Shown here one piece after another: positions 16,173 through 25,283 of a DNA stretch of 64,000 bases (position 1 is the stretch's first letter; every line of letters starts with the position of its first letter). Origin of the DNA: DATJGR01 sp041739525 (GTDB lineage: Bacteria; Pseudomonadota; Gammaproteobacteria; Pseudomonadales; Azotimanducaceae); assembly GCA_041739525.1 (NCBI GenBank), contig JBGSNQ010000036.1, forward strand, positions 32,150 to 96,149, written 5' to 3'. The notes under the pieces were generated by a model that saw only the letters and a program-made list of their open reading frames with translations, made no database searches and was not told the DNA's origin. Made by a program: the position numbers and the translations under genes.

Positions 16173-16337
16173 GTGTTTACTCGTACTCGCATTGTGATCG
16201 TGACAGCTCTCGTTTCGATGGCGGTCGCTGCAAGCATGATCGCGATGCACGACATCGTCGTACCCGACCCGAGCATCTACGTTCTTCTCGCCGCGGGCGT
16301 GCTCGCACTCATCATGTTGCGACGTCGCACTTCATAG
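16173..16337 (+). CDS. 54-aa secreted small protein with PEP-CTERM-like C-terminus
   Basis: GTG start with AAGGGGAC at 16158-16165 and a strong intrinsic terminator 24 bases after the stop, so the unit looks expressed on its own. The N-terminus (FTRTRIVIVTALVSMAVAAS) resembles a signal peptide. After only about ten residues comes VPDPSIYVLLAAGVLALIM and then RRR, which is the order of a PEP-CTERM sorting signal (VPEP motif, hydrophobic helix, basic end), with Asp replacing Glu. The alternative is a plain two-helix membrane miniprotein. No exosortase gene is in the window. Confidence 0.6.
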   Translation: MFTRTRIVIVTALVSMAVAASMIAMHDIVVPDPSIYVLLAAGVLALIMLRRRTS

Positions 16338-16360
16338 TTTTTCGGACTGTCCGAAGCGTC

Positions 16361-16388
16361 AAAGGGGTGCGGAAGCACCCCTTTTTTT
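16361..16388 (+). terminator. Intrinsic terminator after the 54-aa gene
   Basis: Perfect 10-bp stem AAAGGGGTGC / GCACCCCTTT with loop GGAA, continuing into a run of T (seven in total). It ends the plus-strand small transcript. The A-rich left arm may also help stop minus-strand reading. Confidence 0.88.
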
Positions 16389-16419
16389 GTCTGGCGTCAG
16401 TTCGTCTACGACAACTGCG

Positions 16420-17379
16420 TCAGCGCTTTGCGCGATGCAGCTTGGCCATCATTCCGAACAGCTTCGTAGTGTCGTTGGGCGTGGTGTCGCCGCTGAACTC
16501 TTTGTAGAGCGTCGATACGTTGACCACGATACGCTCGGCGTCGCCCCACGATTCGAAGTCGGCGAGCGAAATGTCGACGGCGGCATCGTACACATTCATG
16601 CCCGCGTCGTAGCGACGTCGCGCTTCATCCCTGACGTAGATCAGATAGTCGCGCACGGCGAGCACGCCGCGTTTGTCGGTGATGGGGCCATGTCCCGGAA
16701 CCACGGCGTCGACATCGAGCGACGCGATGTAGTTGCACGCGTCGATCCAGTTGCCCACCGGGCCGGCCCAAAGGATCGGATGTCCTTCGATGAACAGAAT
16801 GTCGCCGGTGAAGACGAGCTTGTCGGCCGGCACGTGAACGATGGTGTCGCCACGCGTGTGCGCCGGGCCGACCTGCTTCAGATGGACACGTTTGCTTCCC
16901 ACCGTGAGGTCCAACGCGCCTTCGAAGGTGCGCGTCGGCGGTGTCTGCGTCACTTCTTCGAAGTGGAACGCACCGAAGCAGTACAGGAAGAACTCACCGA
17001 CCTCGCCCATATTGGGCGCTTGTTTCATCAGCGAAGCCATCATGCGCGGCGACTCGTGCGCGAGTTCGTCTGCCGTCGCTTTGGACGCGATGATCTGCGC
17101 GCCCTTTACGAGTTCGTTGCCGTTGCAGTGGTCGCCGTTCGAGTGCGTGTTCACGAGGTGGCCGATTTTCGCGCGCGGCGCTGCACGCGCCATGGCGGCC
17201 AACATCTCTGCGGTGAGGCGTACGTCGAACAGCGTGTCGACGAGCAACGCCTGATCACCATCGCTGATCAATCCCGCGTTGCTCCAGCCCCAACCGCCAT
17301 CCGGCTGCAGCCACGCATAGCCACCGCGCCCGAGATCGACGAGTCCTTTTTCGTAAGGTCTGATGCCGAGAGACACCAT
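16420..17379 (-). CDS. MBL-fold metallo-hydrolase
   Basis: 319-aa metallo-beta-lactamase-fold protein. The metal motif is HSNGDH at THSNGDHCNGN, i.e. the second His of HxHxDH is Asn. Later ligands are visible as GPAHTRGDTIVHVP, LVFTGDILF and VPGHGP. Proteins with this Asn variant are common in environmental proteobacteria and act on diverse esters or lactones. The start at 17379 has AGGAG upstream. No signal peptide, so it is probably cytoplasmic. It is divergent from the acyltransferase gene. Confidence 0.86.
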   Translation of the reverse strand: MVSLGIRPYEKGLVDLGRGGYAWLQPDGGWGWSNAGLISDGDQALLVDTLFDVRLTAEMLAAMARAAPRAKIGHLVNTHSNGDHCNGNELVKGAQIIASKATADELAHESPRMMASLMKQAPNMGEVGEFFLYCFGAFHFEEVTQTPPTRTFEGALDLTVGSKRVHLKQVGPAHTRGDTIVHVPADKLVFTGDILFIEGHPILWAGPVGNWIDACNYIASLDVDAVVPGHGPITDKRGVLAVRDYLIYVRDEARRRYDAGMNVYDAAVDISLADFESWGDAERIVVNVSTLYKEFSGDTTPNDTTKLFGMMAKLHRAKR

Positions 17380-17494
17380 GCTCGTGCTCCTGTTCGCTGG
17401 ATCGGCTGACGATGTTAGTTGAACGCGGCACTTTTGTGTCGCACGGGTTTTGGCTAGCCTGCACGGCACCGTTTGCCAGCAGTCTCGAGTTTCG

Positions 17495-18634
17495 ATGCCA
17501 CAGGCCGTCACTGACTTCGACGAAATACGTCCGTACCGAGATGACGAAGTCGCTGCCGTTCTCCGACGCCTCAGCCGAGATCCGTCGCTGTTGCGCGATC
17601 TGTCGCGATATTCGGCGCCATCGTTGAGTCGCTGGGCGCCGCCGCTCGCGCGCTGGTTGGTTGGTGGAAAGCTGCGCAAGGCATTCGAGAAGATCGACTC
17701 GGTCGATGCATTTCAACAAGCGTTGGCAACGGTATTTCAACGCATGATCGACGACACGACCGATGGATTTTCGGTGTCGGGCATTGACCAGCTGGAACCC
17801 GATCTCAGCCACCTGTTCATATCCAATCATCGCGACATCACACTCGATTCCGGGTTCATGAACCTCGCGCTGTTCCGCGCCGGACATCCGACCACACGTA
17901 TGGCGATCGGCGACAATCTGTTGCGGACCGGCTATGCGGCAGACGTGATGCGCCTGAACAAAGGCTTCGTAGTACATCGCGGAAAGCGCGGCGCGAAGTT
18001 GGCGTTCGCCTCGATGTCGCAGACGTCGCGCTACATCCGTCACTCGCTCGAAACCGGACACTCGGTGTGGACCGCACAGCGCGAAGGCCGGGCGAAGGAT
18101 GGCAAAGACCTCACCGATCCGGCGCTGATCAAGATGCTCTCGCTCGCGTATCGCAAAGACATACCTGACCTCGCCACGATGGTTGGACGCTTGTCGATCG
18201 TTCCGGTTGCCGTGTCGTACGAGCTCGATCCGTGTGATGAGTTGAAGGCGCGGGAGTTATCGGCGCTGGCGAATGACGGGGTGTATCGAAAAGAGCCGGG
18301 CGAGGATCTGCGCAGCATCATTACCGGTGTGACGGGACGGAAAGGGCGCGTTCATCTGAGCATCGGTCCAGCGTTCTCGGGCGCAAACTCCGATGCCGAG
18401 TCCATTGCGGCCGAGATCGATCGTCAGATCGCGCGCGGGTATCGGTTGTTTCCGACCCACTTCATGGCCGCGAAGCTCGCCGGTATCCCCTGTAAGCAGC
18501 CGGCCGAACGGTCCGACGCGCTGAAGGAGTTCGAACAGCGGCTCGCGTCTACTTCTGCCGACCTGCGGGCGCACATCGTCGCGCAATACGCCAACCCGGT
18601 GGCGCGCGCGCTGGAACTCGGGCTCATCGACTGA
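17495..18634 (+). CDS. 1-acyl-glycerol-3-phosphate acyltransferase-like (LPLAT) protein
   Basis: 379-aa acyltransferase of the LPLAT/PlsC-GPAT superfamily, predicted to transfer acyl chains to a phospholipid precursor at the inner membrane. The catalytic motif is NHRDITLD, with His-x5-Asp spacing instead of His-x4-Asp, which I believe is a subgroup trait. GHSVWTAQREGRAKDG supplies the substrate-binding EGR block. The ATG at 17495 was preferred because upstream codons look non-coding. No operon partner: srkA converges on it. Confidence 0.8.
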   Translation: MPQAVTDFDEIRPYRDDEVAAVLRRLSRDPSLLRDLSRYSAPSLSRWAPPLARWLVGGKLRKAFEKIDSVDAFQQALATVFQRMIDDTTDGFSVSGIDQLEPDLSHLFISNHRDITLDSGFMNLALFRAGHPTTRMAIGDNLLRTGYAADVMRLNKGFVVHRGKRGAKLAFASMSQTSRYIRHSLETGHSVWTAQREGRAKDGKDLTDPALIKMLSLAYRKDIPDLATMVGRLSIVPVAVSYELDPCDELKARELSALANDGVYRKEPGEDLRSIITGVTGRKGRVHLSIGPAFSGANSDAESIAAEIDRQIARGYRLFPTHFMAAKLAGIPCKQPAERSDALKEFEQRLASTSADLRAHIVAQYANPVARALELGLID

Positions 18635-18653
18635 CCCGCGGGAGTTGCTTCGA

Positions 18654-19631
18654 CTACGGCGCCAGCGCCGGCTCGTCGAGGGCAGCGAGTTGTTCGCGCA
18701 GATGCAGCACGTGTTCCGACCAATAACGCATACTGCCAAATGCGGGGAAGCCGCGTTGAAACGCGGGGTCGCTCCAGCGCCGCGCGATCCATGCGGCGTG
18801 GTGCATGATCCGCAGAGTGCGTAGCGACTCGATCAACGCGAGTTCGCGTGTATCGAATTGAAGAAACGTCTCGTAACCTTCGAGCAGTTTTGCGAGGGAA
18901 CGCGTTTGTTCTTCGCGCTCGCCGGAAAGCAGCATCCACAGGTCCTGAACCGCCGGCCCCATTACGGTGTCGTCGAAATCGACGAAGTGTGGTGCGTCGT
19001 CGCGCCACAAGACGTTTCCGGGATGACAGTCGCCGTGAATACGCCCACCGGCCGGCAGCCGTGACGCTTCGATCCGCTTCAATAGATGAGTCGTCACCGA
19101 CGTATAGGCATCGATGAGCTCGTCCGGCACGAAGGCGTGTTGCAGGACGAACTCCTTCGACTCGACGCCGAGCCGTTCCACGGTGAACTTCGGTCGGTGT
19201 TTGAAGTGTCCGCTGCGTCCGATGCGATGAATGCGCGCCAGCGTACGGCCGAGTACGCGCAGGTTCTCTTCCGACTCCAGATTCGGGGCGTGGCCCCCTT
19301 GGCGCGGAAACAGCGTGAAGCGATAGCCTTCGTGCACCAGCAGCGTTTGCCCCGACTCGGTTGTGAGTGGCGCAACACACGGCAGTTCAGCCTCCACGAG
19401 TTCGCCGATGAATGCATGCTCTTCGAGAATTGCGGCATCGTTCAGTCGTGCGGGACGATAGAACTTGGCGACGATCTTGCTGCCGTCTTCGAGGCCGATC
19501 TGGTAAACGCGGTTTTCGTAGCTGTTCAGCGCGAGCAGGTGACCGTCGCAATGAAACCCGAATGCTTCGATCGCCGTGAGAATCAGATCGGGCGATAGAT
19601 TCGCGTAAGGAGTGTCGTCCGCTTTAGTCAC
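18654..19631 (-). CDS. srkA: Stress response serine/threonine kinase SrkA (YihE/RdoA)
   Basis: 325 aa, matching the E. coli protein (328 aa), a Cpx-regulated kinase of the aminoglycoside-phosphotransferase/choline-kinase fold that protects against death after envelope or oxidative stress. Visible are SYENRVYQIGLEDG in the nucleotide lobe, catalytic HGDCHPGNVLW and metal-binding FVDFDDTVMGP. In E. coli the gene precedes dsbA; no dsbA is adjacent here. It is 33 bases downstream of modA on the same strand. Confidence 0.93.
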   Translation of the reverse strand: MTKADDTPYANLSPDLILTAIEAFGFHCDGHLLALNSYENRVYQIGLEDGSKIVAKFYRPARLNDAAILEEHAFIGELVEAELPCVAPLTTESGQTLLVHEGYRFTLFPRQGGHAPNLESEENLRVLGRTLARIHRIGRSGHFKHRPKFTVERLGVESKEFVLQHAFVPDELIDAYTSVTTHLLKRIEASRLPAGGRIHGDCHPGNVLWRDDAPHFVDFDDTVMGPAVQDLWMLLSGEREEQTRSLAKLLEGYETFLQFDTRELALIESLRTLRIMHHAAWIARRWSDPAFQRGFPAFGSMRYWSEHVLHLREQLAALDEPALAP

Positions 19632-19664
19632 GGTGCGCGCGACCTCTGTTGGAGAGCGTGTTGC

Positions 19665-20420
19665 TCAATGGGTTGGCGCGAGAACGGCGTAGCCGTTCGC
19701 TTCGATCAGTGCGCGACCTGCATCGGATGCAACGAATGTGAGAAACGCCTGTGCGCGCTCGGCGGCGGGTGTGTTCAGCACGACGGCTTCCTGCACGATC
19801 GGCGAATGCATGTTCAACGGCACGAGCCACGCGTCGGCGCTCGGGGGTTTGCCTTTGTAGTGTGCGATCAGCTGTGCCTGGGCGACGAAGCCGCCGGCGG
19901 CGCTCTTCGATTCCACGAATTGCATGGCCTGAGCCACGCTGCTCCCCGTGACGAGTTGTGGTTGCGCCTGCTCCCACAACTTCATCGAAGTCAGCGTTTC
20001 CTTGGCTGCGAGGCCATAAGGCGCATTGAGCGGATCGGCGATGGCAATGCGGTGTTGTGGATCCGTTAGCCATTCCGAAGGCGACTGCGAAGGCGCGCCT
20101 GGCGTCCACAAAGCGAGGCGGCCGATGGCGTAGACGAATCGGCTCGTCGCCTTGGCTCGACCATTGGCAACGAGCTGCTCGGTGCGGTTGCCGTCCGCTG
20201 AAAACAAAGCGGCAAACGGCGCGCCGTTGACGATCTGCGTGAACAACGCACCCGTTGCTCCATATGTGCCTTCGATCTGATCCGACGACTGTTTCGAATA
20301 CGCGGCTACCAACTCCTCGAACGTGACCTGGAAGTTCGACGCAACGGCGATTCGAAGCGGATCCGCATGCGCCGATGCACAGAACAGAAGAACGAGTAGA
20401 CCTGCAAGCAAGCGATGCAT
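19665..20420 (-). CDS. modA: Molybdate ABC transporter substrate-binding protein, orphan
   Basis: 251-aa periplasmic binding protein with a clear signal peptide (LLVLLFCASAHA), the mature N-terminus LRIAVASNFQ, then GATGALFTQI and the hinge region ADPLNAPYGLAA, all standard ModA features for oxyanion binding. The permease and ATPase genes modB and modC are not beside it, so it either serves a distant transporter or has another ligand such as tungstate. It follows comF by 28 bases and may share its transcript. Confidence 0.87.
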   Translation of the reverse strand: MHRLLAGLLVLLFCASAHADPLRIAVASNFQVTFEELVAAYSKQSSDQIEGTYGATGALFTQIVNGAPFAALFSADGNRTEQLVANGRAKATSRFVYAIGRLALWTPGAPSQSPSEWLTDPQHRIAIADPLNAPYGLAAKETLTSMKLWEQAQPQLVTGSSVAQAMQFVESKSAAGGFVAQAQLIAHYKGKPPSADAWLVPLNMHSPIVQEAVVLNTPAAERAQAFLTFVASDAGRALIEANGYAVLAPTH

Positions 20421-20448
20421 TTCGCGTGCACCCGGCGATTCGAGGTGC

Positions 20449-21204
20449 TCATTCTAGTGCGAACTTGCTCGTCGGCGGCAGCGTGCGGGCCGCGGTCCAT
20501 ACGTGCACCTCCTTGGCGCCGGCCGCGAGCAGCGTTCGGGCCAGCGATGCGACGGTCGTACCGGTGGTCATGACGTCGTCGACCACAGCCACGCATCGGT
20601 CGTCGAAGCGACTGCCGGTCGCGAATGCGTCGGTGAGATTGCGCAGTCGCAGCGTTCGGCTCAGGCCCGCTTGCGGCGGTGTATCGCGAATGCGTTCGCA
20701 CGCCATCGGTTCGAAAGGCATCTCGAGCCATTGCGCAAGCAACACCGCCTGGTTGTGACCGCGCCGCAACAGCCGGCGCCGGCTGAGCGGAACGGGAACG
20801 ACTACGTCCGGCATCGGCCGGTCTGAATAGGCGCTCGCGACGGTCGACGCGAGCAGGCCACCGAGTACGCGCGCGTCGATGCGTGAGCCGCGGAACTTCA
20901 AGCGATGCACCATACGGGTGACCGGCTCGGCGTAACGCAGCGCAGCCACTGTTCGCGTGTACGGTGGCGCGTGCGAACGGCAGGCGTCGCACGACGCTTC
21001 GGTGTTGCTCGCTGTTTCGCCTTTAGCGGAAAGGGGAAGCGCGCATCGCGGGCAGGGTGATGGGAGTCGGGGCAATGCATTTCGGCAGTGGTCGCACAGA
21101 TCCGCCGTCGCACCGCCGCGTGAATCGCACAAGATGCAGACCCCAGGCAGCAGCGCCCACAGGAGGTTGTCGACGCGACGCAGAACGGTGCGGAAGCGGT
21201 GCAT
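20449..21204 (-). CDS. comF: ComF family protein (phosphoribosyltransferase fold)
   Basis: 251 aa. An N-terminal zinc-ribbon region contains several CxxC pairs (CILC, CDHC, CPRC, CDAC), followed by a PRTase domain whose PRPP loop is CVAVVDDVMTTGTT. ComF proteins (GntX in Enterobacteria) support DNA uptake or use of DNA as nutrient and interact with the replication-restart/primosome machinery in naturally competent species. No other competence gene is nearby. Confidence 0.9.
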   Translation of the reverse strand: MHRFRTVLRRVDNLLWALLPGVCILCDSRGGATADLCDHCRNALPRLPSPCPRCALPLSAKGETASNTEASCDACRSHAPPYTRTVAALRYAEPVTRMVHRLKFRGSRIDARVLGGLLASTVASAYSDRPMPDVVVPVPLSRRRLLRRGHNQAVLLAQWLEMPFEPMACERIRDTPPQAGLSRTLRLRNLTDAFATGSRFDDRCVAVVDDVMTTGTTVASLARTLLAAGAKEVHVWTAARTLPPTSKFALE

Positions 21205-21327
21205 GCATCAGTAATACGCGGCCTCCATTACGGAGCCAGTGTGAGGCGCTGCACACTTGCGTGCGACATTGTCCCGGTGTCGCGGCCGGCTCAGTAAGCT
21301 CGCTCCCGCCTCTCACAGGACTCAATC

Positions 21328-21609
21328 ATGGCCGTTAACCCCATCATGCAGGCGGGCGTGAACGGAATTCAGACGGGTCTCAAGGGACTGAAACGCACGG
21401 CGCAGGACATTGCCGACCTCAACCTGGATGACCGCGCGCGCCCAACCACGGACAACGTGATTCGTCACGATAAGCCTACCGACAAGCTGGCCGACGCAGC
21501 GGAAGCCATCGTCGACCTGAAAGTGCACAAGCGTCAGGTGGAAGCGTCCGCCAAGGTGGTTGAAACCGCCGATGCCGTGCTCGGATTTCTGCTCGACGTT
21601 CGCGCCTGA
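21328..21609 (+). CDS. 93-aa protein resembling fused ends of a flagellar rod protein
   Basis: The N-terminus NPIMQAGVNGIQTGLKGLKRTAQDIADLN and C-terminus IVDLKVHKRQVEASAKVV followed by ETADAVLGFLLDVRA recall the two coiled ends of flagellar rod/hook proteins such as FlgC, which pack together in the basal body. The whole middle is lacking. Similar stand-alone small proteins exist in genomes, with no function assigned to my knowledge. Start has AGGA upstream. No flagellar genes are near, so a role in the flagellum is only a guess. Confidence 0.65.
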   Translation: MAVNPIMQAGVNGIQTGLKGLKRTAQDIADLNLDDRARPTTDNVIRHDKPTDKLADAAEAIVDLKVHKRQVEASAKVVETADAVLGFLLDVRA

Positions 21610-21704
21610 TCGCATTCGAATGGCCGCGTTTTGACACTTCCGACACCGCGACGTTAAGGTGCGCGTCCGCGGTGTTTTTCTCTTTTATGCATTGAGGCCA
21701 GACC

Positions 21705-23504
21705 ATGGCGGACCTCCGCACCCCGCTTCGCGACACACGCTTTCTGTTGTACGACGTGTTCGATTTCGAATCGCACTACGCGCGGCTGTCCGATCGCGAA
21801 CGCGTAACCCGTGATCTGCTCGACCCGATTCTCGAAGAAGCGGCGCGGTTCGCCGAGACCGAACTGTTCCCGATCAATCACACCGGCGACATCGAAGGTT
21901 GTCGTTTCGAGAATGGCGTAGTCACGACACCACGAGGATTCAAAGAGGCGTATCGGACGTACGTTGCGAACGGATGGACCGGAATGACCGGTTCCGCCGC
22001 ATACGGGGGCCAGGCGCTGCCCCATAGCATTAGTCTGATCGTCGAAGAACCGATGACCATCGCCAACATGGCGTGGACGATGTACCCCGATCTGTCGCAC
22101 AGCGCGATGAACGCACTCGAGCGGCACGGCACACCGGAACAAAAGCAGCGATTTCTGACGTTGCTGCTGTCGGGTGAATGCACGGGGACGATGTGCCTGA
22201 CTGAACCGCAGGCGGGCTCGGATGTCGGCATCCTGCGCACCAGAGCGGTGCCGAATCCCGACGGTACCTACGCGATCACCGGTACGAAGATCTTCATCTC
22301 CGCAGGCGAGCACGACTTCGTAGACAACATTCTGCATCTGGTGCTTGCGCGCGTACCGAATGCACCGCCGGGAACGAAAGGCATCTCGCTCTTCATTGTG
22401 CCGAAGTTCATCCCGCGCGAAGACGGAACGCCGGGCCTGCGTAACGGCGTGCAGTGCACCGGCATCGAAGAAAAGATGGGCATTCACGGCAACGCGACGT
22501 GTGTGCTGAACTTCGACGGCGCAACGGGATTCCTGGTGGGCGCCGAAAACGAAGGCATGCGCTGCATGTTCACGATGATGAACGCGGCGCGACTCGGCGT
22601 CGGTATGCAAGGCGTCGGCGTGGCCGAGGCGGCGTATCAAGCGTCCCTCGTGTATGCGCGAGAGCGGCTGCAGATGCGCGCGGTGACTGGGGCACAAAAT
22701 CCGAACGGCCCGGCCGATCCCATCATCGTGCACCCGGACGTGCGGCGAATGCTGCTGACGCAAAAGGCGTTGATCGAAGGTGGTCGTGCGCTCGCGTATT
22801 ACACCGCGCAGCAAGCCGACCTCGCAGAGTTCGGTCCGCCGGAGGGACGCGACGACGCCGAGACGATGCTCAGTTTTCTGACGCCGATCGTGAAGGCGTT
22901 CCTTACCGAGTGTGGATTCGAAAGCGTCAACCATGCCGTGCAGATCTTCGGCGGTCACGGTTTCATTCGAGAAACCGGCATCGAGCAGTACGTACGCGAC
23001 AGCCGCATCACGTTGATTTACGAAGGCACCACTCAGATACAGGCGCTCGACCTGCTCGGCCGCAAGGTGATGATGACGCAAGGTAAGGCGCTGCTCGTGT
23101 TCGTTGACGAAATGCACCGGCTGTCGAAAGAGTGCGCGGGGACGCTGCCCGACGTCTCGGCTGCGCTCGAACGAATTGCAAGCGAATGGGCAACGCTCAG
23201 CATGGCAACGGGCGGTCGTGCAGCGGGTGATCTCAACGAACTCGGCGCCGCGTCGGTCGATTACCTCATGTATAGCGGCTACGCGGCGCTTACGTATTGC
23301 TGGGCACGAATGGCCTTCGTCGCCAGCCGACAACTCAACAAAGGCGCGAAGGTCGGTGCCGATCCGTTCCTCACCGGTAAAGTTGCTACAGCCCGATTCT
23401 ACGTGGCGCGCATGTTGCCGCGTGCGGAAATGCATAAGCGCGCGATCGAAGGCGGCGCCGCGGTGCTGATGCAGATCGATTCCGCCGCGTTCGACCACGT
23501 TTAA
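21705..23504 (+). CDS. Acyl-CoA dehydrogenase, DmdC type (first of tandem pair)
   Basis: 599-aa acyl-CoA dehydrogenase with the long C-terminal extension of the AcdA/DmdC group, whose characterised member oxidises 3-methylmercaptopropionyl-CoA. Visible are CLTEPQAGSDVG (FAD/substrate), KIFISAGEHD, GGHGFIRETGIEQYVRD and IYEGTTQIQALDLLGRK with the catalytic Glu. Most members act on ordinary fatty acyl-CoAs, so DMSP metabolism should not be assumed. It precedes a paralogue by 24 bases. Confidence 0.9.
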   Translation: MADLRTPLRDTRFLLYDVFDFESHYARLSDRERVTRDLLDPILEEAARFAETELFPINHTGDIEGCRFENGVVTTPRGFKEAYRTYVANGWTGMTGSAAYGGQALPHSISLIVEEPMTIANMAWTMYPDLSHSAMNALERHGTPEQKQRFLTLLLSGECTGTMCLTEPQAGSDVGILRTRAVPNPDGTYAITGTKIFISAGEHDFVDNILHLVLARVPNAPPGTKGISLFIVPKFIPREDGTPGLRNGVQCTGIEEKMGIHGNATCVLNFDGATGFLVGAENEGMRCMFTMMNAARLGVGMQGVGVAEAAYQASLVYARERLQMRAVTGAQNPNGPADPIIVHPDVRRMLLTQKALIEGGRALAYYTAQQADLAEFGPPEGRDDAETMLSFLTPIVKAFLTECGFESVNHAVQIFGGHGFIRETGIEQYVRDSRITLIYEGTTQIQALDLLGRKVMMTQGKALLVFVDEMHRLSKECAGTLPDVSAALERIASEWATLSMATGGRAAGDLNELGAASVDYLMYSGYAALTYCWARMAFVASRQLNKGAKVGADPFLTGKVATARFYVARMLPRAEMHKRAIEGGAAVLMQIDSAAFDHV

Positions 23505-23528
23505 CTTGATCCAAAGAGACCACTCGAC

Positions 23529-25283
23529 ATGCCGGAATACGTAGCACCCACGCGTGACATGGAGTTCGTGTTGTTCGACCTGCTCGATGCGGAATCGACA
23601 TGGCGTCGCATTCCCCGGCTGACGGATGTGACGCGCGATCTCGTGGGAGCGGTGCTCGAGGAGGGCGGCAAGATCGCCTCCGAACAACTCGCACCGCTGA
23701 ATCCGGTTGGTGATCGCGCCGGAAGCACGTGGAGTGCTAACGGCGTAACGACGCCGCCGGGGTTCAAGCAGGGATTCAGTGCGCTTGCAGGCGGTGGTTG
23801 GCTCGGCGTGGCGGGCGACCCGGCCCATGGGGGGCAGGGCCTTCCGAAGATGCTGACGGTCGCGCTCGAAGAGATGTTCTACGGCGCGAACACGGGTCTG
23901 TATCTATGCGGCACGCTCACGGTTGGCGCAGCGACGTGTATCGCCACCCACGGCAGTGAGGCGCAGAAGGCGTTGTATTTGCCGAAGCTCTACTCGGGTG
24001 AGTGGGCCGGCGCGATGGCGCTTACCGAAGCGCATGCCGGCACCGACCTCGGCATCATGCGCAGCCGCGCCGAGCCCGCCACCGACGGCAGCTATCGCAT
24101 CAGCGGCACGAAGATCTTCATCACGTACGGCGATCACGATCTCACCGCCAACAGCGTGCACCTGGTGCTGGCCAAGCTACCTGATGCTCCGGAAGGAACG
24201 CGCGGCATTTCGTTGTTCATCGTGCCGAAGTTCGTGGTGAACGAAGACGGCTCGCTCGGAGCGCGCAATTCGTTCACGAGCGGATCCATTGAACACAAGA
24301 TGGGTGTGAAGGGCAGCCCGACCTGTGTGATGAACTACGATCGCGCGGTGGGACATCTGATCGGCGAGCAGAATCAGGGGCTCGCTGCGATGTTCACGAT
24401 GATGAACTACGAGCGCCTGTCCGTAGGCATACAGGGACTGGGAACCGCGGAAGCTGCGTACCAGGCGGCGAGCGGTTATGCACTGGAGCGACTGCAAGGG
24501 CGCTCGCCGCTCGGCGCGCAGCGGCGCGATGCGGCCGCGGATCCGATCGTCGCGCATCCCGATGTGCGGCGTATGTTGTTGACCGTGCGCGCATACAACG
24601 AAGCGGGGCGCGCCTTTGCGGCGTTGGTAGGGCGTGAGCTCGATCTTGCCAAGTACTCGCCTGACGACACGGAGCGCGAGCGTGCGGAACGCCTCGTTGG
24701 CTTGCTTACTCCCATCGCGAAAGCTCACCTGACCGATCGCGGCTTCGAAGCCTGCGTCATCGCGCAGCAGGTATTCGGTGGCCACGGTTATATAGCGGAA
24801 TGGGGCGTTGAGCAGTTCGTGCGCGACGCGCGCATCGCGCAGATTTACGAAGGCACGAACGGTGTGCAGGCACTCGATCTGCTCGGGCGCAAGGTGATAC
24901 GCGATGGCGGTGCCACTGCCAACGAATTCATCGGGTCGATGCGCGCAGATGTGAACAGCGTTGCCAGCGAATATGGCGATGCGCTGGAACTGGCGATTGA
25001 TCGGCTCGCCGATGTCACGAAGCGCCTGCTCGAACGTGCGTCCAGCGATCCGGCGCTGGCGGGCGCGGCGTCCGTCGATTATCTCGATCTGTTCGCGCTG
25101 ACGACGTACGCATGGTTGTGGGCACGAATGGCAACCATAGCGCCATCAGACGAATTCGGTGCCGCGAAGCGCCACACGGCGCGGTTCTTTTACGCGCGTT
25201 TGCTGCCCCGCTCGCTTGCACTCACCGCGGCGATCGACAGTCAGTCGTCCGCGATCATGGACATGCCCGCCGAATCATTCTGA
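23529..25283 (+). CDS. Acyl-CoA dehydrogenase, DmdC type (second of tandem pair)
   Basis: 584-aa paralogue of the preceding gene, with the same blocks: ALTEAHAGTDLG, GTKIFITYGDHD, GGHGYIAEWGVEQFVRD and IYEGTNGVQALDLLGRK including the catalytic Glu. The shared order and 24-base spacing point to an old tandem duplication; divergence is clear throughout, so the two probably differ in chain-length preference. Its last nine bases overlap the convergent lipoprotein gene. Confidence 0.9.
   Translation: MPEYVAPTRDMEFVLFDLLDAESTWRRIPRLTDVTRDLVGAVLEEGGKIASEQLAPLNPVGDRAGSTWSANGVTTPPGFKQGFSALAGGGWLGVAGDPAHGGQGLPKMLTVALEEMFYGANTGLYLCGTLTVGAATCIATHGSEAQKALYLPKLYSGEWAGAMALTEAHAGTDLGIMRSRAEPATDGSYRISGTKIFITYGDHDLTANSVHLVLAKLPDAPEGTRGISLFIVPKFVVNEDGSLGARNSFTSGSIEHKMGVKGSPTCVMNYDRAVGHLIGEQNQGLAAMFTMMNYERLSVGIQGLGTAEAAYQAASGYALERLQGRSPLGAQRRDAAADPIVAHPDVRRMLLTVRAYNEAGRAFAALVGRELDLAKYSPDDTERERAERLVGLLTPIAKAHLTDRGFEACVIAQQVFGGHGYIAEWGVEQFVRDARIAQIYEGTNGVQALDLLGRKVIRDGGATANEFIGSMRADVNSVASEYGDALELAIDRLADVTKRLLERASSDPALAGAASVDYLDLFALTTYAWLWARMATIAPSDEFGAAKRHTARFFYARLLPRSLALTAAIDSQSSAIMDMPAESF

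Noticed and set aside
21654..23828. A 724-codon open frame antisense to the first DmdC-type dehydrogenase
   Set aside because: High-GC antisense artefact; the plus-strand gene has all catalytic motifs and a good start.
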